Source: Verrucomicrobiota bacterium (GTDB lineage Bacteria > Verrucomicrobiota > Verrucomicrobiia > Limisphaerales > UBA11358). From it: a stretch of DNA of 5,916 bases. Below are positions 1 through 4,026 of this stretch, piece by piece. Both the position numbers and the translations under genes were made by a program. Location of the stretch: NCBI GenBank assembly GCA_026225155.1, contig JAMFSG010000316.1, positions 1-5,916 of the forward strand. The letters are read 5' to 3'. Position 1 is the stretch's first letter, and each line of letters opens with the position of its first letter. The notes beneath the pieces are model-generated. The model had not been told where the DNA came from. It did no database searches and was given only the letters and a program-made list of their open reading frames with translations.

Positions 1-1067
1 CCGGTGACGGACGCGATTTGGATCAGCGGGACGAGTTTGAATTGTGAGTCGCCGAGCAAGCTCCACGGAAAACCGCCGAACAAACGCGCGCGCAACATTT
101 CCAGCGCGACCCACGCCGCCGCGCCGCCGAGAGTCCACAAAGTTCGGCTGCTCCAGCTTGAAACTTGAAACTTGAAACTTGAAACCAACCAAAGCCACAC
201 CGCCTGATACAGTGCGATAAATGCGCCCAGCGCGAGCCAACCAAGGATTGGAAACCAGTTCACCGGAATCAGCAGCAGCCAATAAAGTGACGCGAGCCAG
301 AACGAAATTCCTGCGACGTAGCCGACGCGAAACGTATCGCCGGAATTTTTCCCGCGCGCGGCAAACAGCATCAGCGCCGGCGCGATCCACGCGAAGCCGG
401 CGAAATTGAGATTCGGAAATGCGCTCGCGAGCAGCAGTCCGGCAAAAATGGCGATGAGATAACCACTGCGCCAGAAAAGTTCGTTGCAAAAACTTTGCGC
501 GGTTTCAAAGGCAAAATAATTGTCGCAAAAAATTGGACCAAGCTTCGTGCAATTTCCCGCCTGGCGCAAAACGCGGCGGCTGGCATTGACGACGACGGCT
601 TCGCGCGATCCACGCCAGACCGCAAAGTCAACGGACGAATTACCTGCGTAATCAAATCCGCGTTCGCCAAATTTTTCCGTGAGCACGCGCACTTTATTGC
701 CGCCGCGCAGATTGGTTTTGCCATTGCTCGCCAGCACTTCGTCAAAAATCCCGACGTGATCGGCGATCGGTTGCGCCATTTTCAAATCCGACGCCGTCGC
801 GAGAACCAGTTTGCGACCGCTCTTTTTTTCTTCGTGCAGCCATGCGAGAAATTTTGTGTTGTAAGGCAATTCCGCCGGATTGATTTTGACGCGCGCCGCG
901 AGTTTTTGTTTCAATAAAGCGCGACCGCGAATCCACCAAAACAAAATCTGAAAAATGCTCAGCGGATTTTGCCGCAGCCGGCGCGCGAGCGATTCCCACA
1001 GCATGTCGGTGCGGATGAGCGTGCCGTCGAGGTCAACGGCGAGCGGAACATTTCTGGTTTCGGCCAC
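1..1067 (-). CDS. lnt: HAD phosphatase domain fused to apolipoprotein N-acyltransferase (3' end off window)
   Basis: Read on the minus strand, one open frame runs from a GTG at 1065-1067 to the left edge (355 complete codons, no frameshift). Residues about 7-175 form a HAD hydrolase of the kind found at the N-terminus of HAD-UbiA proteins: motif I DLDGT (D12, D14), motif II LATAS (T91), motif III lysine K125, and a motif IV region YAGNSSVD (D139, D147, with N143 where many HADs have Asp). From about residue 197 the sequence is Lnt, which transfers the third acyl chain to lipoproteins at the inner membrane. Five likely membrane helices lie near 199-217, 221-237, 248-268, 273-295 and 309-327, followed by the Lnt signature GGFPWSLLGDSQ (331-342) and PLIQIASVTG. 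The catalytic nitrilase domain is off the window. No ATG, GTG or TTG lies in frame between codon 167 and the Lnt part, so an independent Lnt start there is unlikely. The GTG was chosen because it lies just before motif I; it has no Shine-Dalgarno. Family calls are from memory of both families; the fusion is read directly. Confidence 0.88.
   Translation of the reverse strand, partial: MAETRNVPLAVDLDGTLIRTDMLWESLARRLRQNPLSIFQILFWWIRGRALLKQKLAARVKINPAELPYNTKFLAWLHEEKKSGRKLVLATASDLKMAQPIADHVGIFDEVLASNGKTNLRGGNKVRVLTEKFGERGFDYAGNSSVDFAVWRGSREAVVVNASRRVLRQAGNCTKLGPIFCDNYFAFETAQSFCNELFWRSGYLIAIFAGLLLASAFPNLNFAGFAWIAPALMLFAARGKNSGDTFRVGYVAGISFWLASLYWLLLIPVNWFPILGWLALGAFIALYQAVWLWLVSSFKFQVSSWSSRTLWTLGGAAAWVALEMLRARLFGGFPWSLLGDSQFKLVPLIQIASVT
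158..185. repeat. Four tandem TTGAAAC heptamers inside the lnt reading frame
   Basis: Four perfect head-to-tail copies of a 7-base unit lie at 158-164, 165-171, 172-178 and 179-185. On the coding (minus) strand the unit reads GTTTCAA and encodes a short Ser/Phe/Lys/Gln stretch (about residues 295-304, SSFKFQVSS) between two predicted Lnt membrane helices. The array is 28 bases, not a multiple of three, so a change of one unit would shift the frame. A related word, GAAGTTTGAAACTTGG, occurs in the inverted-repeat gap near 3964-3979. Confidence 0.85.
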
Positions 1068-1084
1068 ACGCGTATGCTGGCGGA

Positions 1085-1113
1085 TTGAGTTGGCCGCTGG
1101 CAAGACTTCTACT
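1085..1113 (+). promoter_or_regulatory. Possible sigma70-like promoter for the GT-C-like gene
   Basis: TTGAGT (1085-1090) and TCTACT (1108-1113) are separated by 17 bases, each matching 4 of 6 consensus positions. Transcription would begin only a few bases before the ATG at 1126. It lies in the 58-base gap shared with the divergent HAD-lnt gene. The match is weak and rests on sequence alone. Confidence 0.22.
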
Positions 1114-1125
1114 ACGCTGTCGCGG

Positions 1126-2655
1126 ATGAAATCGAACTGGCGCAATCCATTTTTCGTCCTCGGTCTCGTGCTGCTTTGGCGCGTCGCGTTGCTCGTTTTC
1201 ACCGCGCAACCGATTCCCGCAAACGACGCTTTCATTTTCGACGGCGGCATGGCGAACTGGCTGAAAACCGGCCACTACGTCATTCCCTGCATGGAAATGG
1301 GCTACCCGATTTCCAGCGGCCAAGTTTTTTCCATCTACCCGCCGGTTTATCAGATCGCATTGCTGCTGTGGATGCCAGTGTTCGGCATCAGCGCGCTTTC
1401 AGTCATGGCAATGCACTTGGCGATGTTTGCCGTCGCCGGAATTTTGGTGGTGCTGATCACGCAGAAATTTTTCCCGAACGAAACAAATTACGCGCTGCTG
1501 CCGCTGCTTTTGGTGGGCAATACTTTCACGGATCGCCCGGAAGATTTGGCGCACATTTTCGGACTGCTTTCGCTCTGGCTGGTGGCGCGGCAAATTTTCA
1601 ATAAACGCCACAGCGAATGGATTGACGCCGGAATCATCTTGAGTTTGTTACTGACGCTTTACACTTCGATCATCGTCGGCGCATTTTATTTTGGCGCTGG
1701 TTTTCTGGCGGTCGCGGCGGCTTGGTGTTCGCAGCGGAGAAAGCTTTTCTTCGTTCCCTTTTTTGTGACGGCCATCTTGTTCGCCGCCATAGTTTTTCTC
1801 GTGATCGAATTTCGACCGTTATGGTGGCAGGGCTTTTTGGAAAACGGACAAAAACAATCTGTCACCGGCGGCTTTCACGCGCCACATATTTTTGATCTCG
1901 TAAAACTTGTCCGCACCGCGCCGGTGTTTTTGCTGGCATTGATTTTTTTGCCGTTTGCGTTCATGCGTCGAAAACAGCTCGTGGATGAAACTTGGTTATT
2001 TCTTGCCGCCGGCGTTTTGGTGATGGGACTAGCTACGCTTTTTCTGACGATGACTTTGATCGCGCCGGATTACGTCAAATACGTTATTTACGGACAAGTC
2101 ATCCTCGCCGCCGGTTTACTAGCGCTGGCAGCGAAATTATTTCCGCAAGGAAAATTTCCCATAGGCTGCTTGGTTTTGGCGTGCGTGATTTTAGTTTCCA
2201 TCCGCGCCATCGGCATGACGACTTGGGGCGCGGCGTGTGCGTGGAAAAATAGTTACTGGCAAACGCAAAAAACTTTGGAGACCGAATTAAAACCGTTCGT
2301 GGACTCCAACGTGCCGGTCGTAATTTCGTCCGCATTTTTATACTACGCGCAGGCAATGAGGGTGCAGCATCCGATCCATTCCGACTGGTATTACGACCGC
2401 GTGAATTACGCACCGAACGCGGATTTCGACGGCATCGTAAAATTGCATCCGGCAAAATTGGTGCTGACACAATTTGATTATTATCGTGGCTTCACCGGAT
2501 TGCTCGACAAGTTACGGCAACATCCCGAACTTGTTTCCATCAATGTTCGCGACGAAACGCGCATACGCACGCCGGATGCCAGTCCGTCGTTGCAACGCAT
2601 CGTTCAGCACATTTCCTGGGCACCGGTGATCGTAGATCTGGATTGGAAGAATTGA
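1126..2655 (+). CDS. Multi-pass membrane protein, GT-C glycosyltransferase-like
   Basis: This encodes 509 residues. An N-terminal helix (about 8-27) is followed by a polar loop with acidic residues D34 and D39, then FSIYPP (68-73). After that come many hydrophobic segments (about 74-112, 122-131, 141-157, 166-199, 207-227, 265-280, 289-313, 319-338, 344-363) and a soluble C-terminal part of about 135 residues (374-509). An acidic first extracytoplasmic loop, a Tyr-Pro-Pro motif and an Arg-Pro-acidic motif before a helix (RPED, 137-140) are typical of GT-C enzymes such as ArnT/PMT relatives. These use polyprenyl-phosphate sugars on the outer face of the inner membrane. Donor and acceptor cannot be read here. 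The frame is open upstream to about 955, but that extension lies antisense to the HAD motifs, so I chose the ATG at 1126, which begins MKSNWRNPFF just before the first helix. No Shine-Dalgarno is seen. The gene is divergent from HAD-lnt and convergent with the DUF4202 gene. It could instead be another polytopic family with the same topology. Confidence 0.8.
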   Translation: MKSNWRNPFFVLGLVLLWRVALLVFTAQPIPANDAFIFDGGMANWLKTGHYVIPCMEMGYPISSGQVFSIYPPVYQIALLLWMPVFGISALSVMAMHLAMFAVAGILVVLITQKFFPNETNYALLPLLLVGNTFTDRPEDLAHIFGLLSLWLVARQIFNKRHSEWIDAGIILSLLLTLYTSIIVGAFYFGAGFLAVAAAWCSQRRKLFFVPFFVTAILFAAIVFLVIEFRPLWWQGFLENGQKQSVTGGFHAPHIFDLVKLVRTAPVFLLALIFLPFAFMRRKQLVDETWLFLAAGVLVMGLATLFLTMTLIAPDYVKYVIYGQVILAAGLLALAAKLFPQGKFPIGCLVLACVILVSIRAIGMTTWGAACAWKNSYWQTQKTLETELKPFVDSNVPVVISSAFLYYAQAMRVQHPIHSDWYYDRVNYAPNADFDGIVKLHPAKLVLTQFDYYRGFTGLLDKLRQHPELVSINVRDETRIRTPDASPSLQRIVQHISWAPVIVDLDWKN

Positions 2656-2660
2656 AGTGT

Positions 2661-3233
2661 TTACGCCGCAAGCGCGCGGCCGATCAAACTCTTTTCACGT
2701 TCTCCGTAATTTAACTTCAACGCCTCTGCGCGCGCGGCTTCGGTCATTTTCGCCCACGATTTGCGGAGCGCGTTGATCATTTTTTCATCGTCACTTTTGG
2801 CGGCGAGTGCAGTGAACTGAAATTCCAGAAATACCAGGCACAACGCGTCTTCGAGCACGCGGACTTCCGCGTCAGCGGGAAAATTTTTCTTCAGGTTCAA
2901 ATCTTGCACGCGGCGGATGGTTTCGTCGTCATAGCCGACTTCCTTCAAAATTTCGCCGGACTTTTGCGCGTGGAATTTTTTCAGGTCGGCGCGCCATTTT
3001 AGATAACCGGGCCGTGTCATCGGATAATTTTCACGCGGGCTTTCCCAACGGAAAATGTGCTGGCAGCGCGCGGCCAGTCGCAAAACTTCACTCGCGTTCG
3101 GATTCAATTTCAAAACCCAATCGGTTAATCGTTTGGCATAAAGCAGTTCACGCGGCTGGCTGTTTTCGAGATTCGGGTCGCGGGAATTTTCCGCGTCGAA
3201 ACGGGCGATGGCGGTTGAAAATTTTTCGGTCAC
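2661..3233 (-). CDS. DUF4202 family protein
   Basis: The product is 190 residues from GTG at 3231-3233, or 202 residues from TTG at 3267-3269. I recognise the DUF4202 pattern: an N-terminal AIARFDAENSRDPN (8-21), ELLYAKRLTDWV (29-40), then AARCQHIFRWESPRENYP (54-71), GYLKWRADLKKFHA (76-89), VQDL (109-112) and LEDALCLVFLE (127-137). The protein is predicted mainly helical, soluble and cytoplasmic, with no signal peptide. The family has no function that I can state with confidence. Conserved-looking H59, H88, D111, E128 and D129 resemble the spacing of a helical metal-binding (HD-like) site; this is inference. The GTG start is preferred because homologous proteins, as I remember them, begin just before the AIARFD segment, and a possible -10 box lies 6 bases upstream of it, which would make the TTG part of the promoter. 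Its stop is 5 bases from the stop of the convergent GT-C-like gene. Confidence 0.85.
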   Translation of the reverse strand: MTEKFSTAIARFDAENSRDPNLENSQPRELLYAKRLTDWVLKLNPNASEVLRLAARCQHIFRWESPRENYPMTRPGYLKWRADLKKFHAQKSGEILKEVGYDDETIRRVQDLNLKKNFPADAEVRVLEDALCLVFLEFQFTALAAKSDDEKMINALRKSWAKMTEAARAEALKLNYGEREKSLIGRALAA

Positions 3234-3239
3234 GCGCGG

Positions 3240-3269
3240 ATTATTTTGCCAATTGATGGCATGGCGCAA
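3240..3269 (-). promoter_or_regulatory. Possible promoter of the DUF4202 gene
   Basis: On the minus strand TTGCGC (3264-3269) and AATAAT (3240-3245, 5 of 6 to TATAAT) are 18 bases apart. The -10 box ends 6 bases before the GTG at 3233, so the transcript would be leaderless or nearly so. The -35 box is poor (TTG only). Confidence 0.28.
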
Positions 3270-3284
3270 GGTTATTGCGACCGC

Positions 3285-3365
3285 AAATCATCCTCATCGT
3301 CATCCTCGTCCTCATAAATCACTTGGATTTGAGGATGAGGATGAGGACGAGAATGACGATGATTT
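3285..3365. repeat. Imperfect palindrome of GAT/GAG/GAC triplets
   Basis: The arm at 3294-3313 is complementary to 3343-3362 at 19 of 20 positions. The 29-base spacer contains a second small stem (AAATC at 3316-3320 with GATTT at 3326-3330, loop ACTTG). Both arms consist of repeated triplets that read GAT, GAG and GAC in one sense. The element sits between the terminator of the YlbF-family gene and the DUF4202 gene. It has the form of a small interspersed intergenic repeat, but copies elsewhere cannot be seen from this window. Confidence 0.75.
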
Positions 3366-3376
3366 CTAAAAACAAA

Positions 3377-3407
3377 AACGCCCGCTGGAAAAATTCCGGC
3401 GGGCGTT
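3377..3407 (-). terminator. Rho-independent terminator of the YlbF-family gene
   Basis: The arms AACGCCCGCTGGAA (3377-3390) and TTCCGGCGGGCGTT (3394-3407) form a 14-base-pair stem with one G-T wobble and a 3-base loop. On the minus strand the stem is followed by a T-rich run (complement of the A-run at 3368-3378). It begins 14 bases after the stop codon at 3422-3424. This is a strong intrinsic terminator that separates the YlbF-family gene from the DUF4202 gene. Confidence 0.85.
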
Positions 3408-3421
3408 GGTGAAGAATTATT

Positions 3422-3820
3422 TCAGTGGTTGCAGCCGCAGCCTTCGCCGCAGGAACCTTCGGCCAAATCTTCCGCGAGTGGAATGCGGCCGAGTTCGATC
3501 GTCTTGGCGACGGTTTTTTTCACGGAACTTTCGATCGCGTGCATTTGTTCTTGCGCGTCAAGAAAACTGGTCGCGACGGGATTTTTTAGCAGCGATTCAC
3601 GGTCACTTTCGAATGCGGCGATCTCGGCGGCGTCGAGCGTCTGGCCGTGATGCTGTTTTTCGTGGAGCGCCTGGCCTTTGCTCATTAACGCTTCGTATTG
3701 GCCACGCGCGCTGCTGTCCGCAAGAAAAGTGTCAATGCGTTTGCGGATGCCGGCGGTCTGGATTTCTTCAAGGATCGCCTGGCACAGTTCGTTCGTTTTA
3801 GCTTCAAGTTTTGTCGGCAT
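3422..3820 (-). CDS. YlbF/YmcA family regulator with Cys-rich tail
   Basis: This encodes 132 residues, predicted almost entirely helical (about 4-112), followed by a short tail ending SCGEGCGCNH. The helical part (ELCQAILEEI, RKRIDTFLAD, YEALMSKGQALHEKQ, NPVATSFLDAQEQMHAIE) has the Com_YlbF pattern. C124, C128, C130 and H132 make a likely metal or Fe-S ligand set. In Bacillus subtilis YlbF, YmcA and YaaT form a complex that carries Fe-S clusters and directs RNase Y. Whether this protein has the same role is inference. The ATG at 3818-3820 (MPTKLEAK) is chosen. The frame stays open up to a GTG or similar codon at 3895, but those 25 residues come from the intergenic repeat. No Shine-Dalgarno precedes the ATG. 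The gene has its own terminator and stands alone, facing the same way as the helicase 206 bases upstream. Confidence 0.85.
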   Translation of the reverse strand: MPTKLEAKTNELCQAILEEIQTAGIRKRIDTFLADSSARGQYEALMSKGQALHEKQHHGQTLDAAEIAAFESDRESLLKNPVATSFLDAQEQMHAIESSVKKTVAKTIELGRIPLAEDLAEGSCGEGCGCNH

Positions 3821-3834
3821 AAATTTGAATGTTG

Positions 3835-3862
3835 AAAATATCATGCTTCGCGCCAAATGCAA
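3835..3862 (-). promoter_or_regulatory. Possible promoter of the YlbF-family gene
   Basis: On the minus strand TTGCAT (3857-3862) and TATTTT (3835-3840, 4 of 6) are 16 bases apart, and the -10 box ends 14 bases before the ATG. The -35 match is only 3 of 6, so this is a weak prediction. The AT-rich stretch just before the start is the main support. Confidence 0.22.
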
Positions 3863-3878
3863 GATGCTTGCTGGAGGT

Positions 3879-4016
3879 AAAGCTCCAAGCACCAACTTCC
3901 AAGCGTCCAGAGAATGTTCAAATATAAATCTCCAAAACGAAATTCGTCACGCCACGTAATTTTGAAGTTTGAAACTTGGAGCTTCTCTGGATGTTGGAAA
4001 TTGGTGCTTGGAGCTT
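3879..4016. repeat. Long inverted repeat filling the helicase/YlbF gap
   Basis: The left arm (3879-3914, beginning AAAGCTCCAAGCACCAA) and the right arm (3983-4016, ending TTGGTGCTTGGAGCTTTT) are reverse complements at roughly 32 of 36 positions with one indel, separated by about 68 bases. The spacer side of the right arm carries GAAGTTTGAAACTTGGAG, related to the heptamer array in lnt. The right arm ends in six T residues on the plus strand, and the arms could fold into a large hairpin downstream of the helicase stop. It resembles an interspersed palindromic repeat; it encodes nothing. Confidence 0.78.
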
Positions 4017-4026
4017 TTTTGCTTTG

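Noticed and set aside
158..185. CRISPR-like array
   Set aside because: The units are 7 bases with no spacers, and no cas gene is present.
23..244. Short minus-strand frame containing the heptamer array
   Set aside because: It is out of frame with the Lnt signature and is explained by the same DNA coding for Lnt.
371..999. Two minus-strand open frames (371-745 and 742-999) and a plus-strand frame at 495-917
   Set aside because: They are other frames of the HAD-Lnt gene; the true frame carries all the motifs and is open to the window edge.
955..1125. N-terminal extension of the GT-C-like frame to an ATG at 955
   Set aside because: The extra 57 residues are Ser/Arg-rich, have no membrane character and lie antisense to the HAD motif I region; the ATG at 1126 directly precedes the first helix.
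2656..2690. Terminator between the convergent genes
   Set aside because: Only a short GC hairpin inside the end of the DUF4202 gene is visible, with no clear T-run, so it is not supported.
3285..3365. A small acidic peptide encoded by the GAT/GAG/GAC triplets
   Set aside because: There is no start or ribosome binding site, and the mirror-image arms point to a palindrome rather than a coding region.
3821..3895. 25-residue upstream extension of the YlbF-family protein
   Set aside because: It is read from the intergenic inverted repeat and the putative promoter; the family pattern begins after the ATG at 3820.
3983..4020. Plus-strand intrinsic terminator ending in six T residues
   Set aside because: No plus-strand gene lies upstream of it; the T-run is more simply the edge of the inverted-repeat element.
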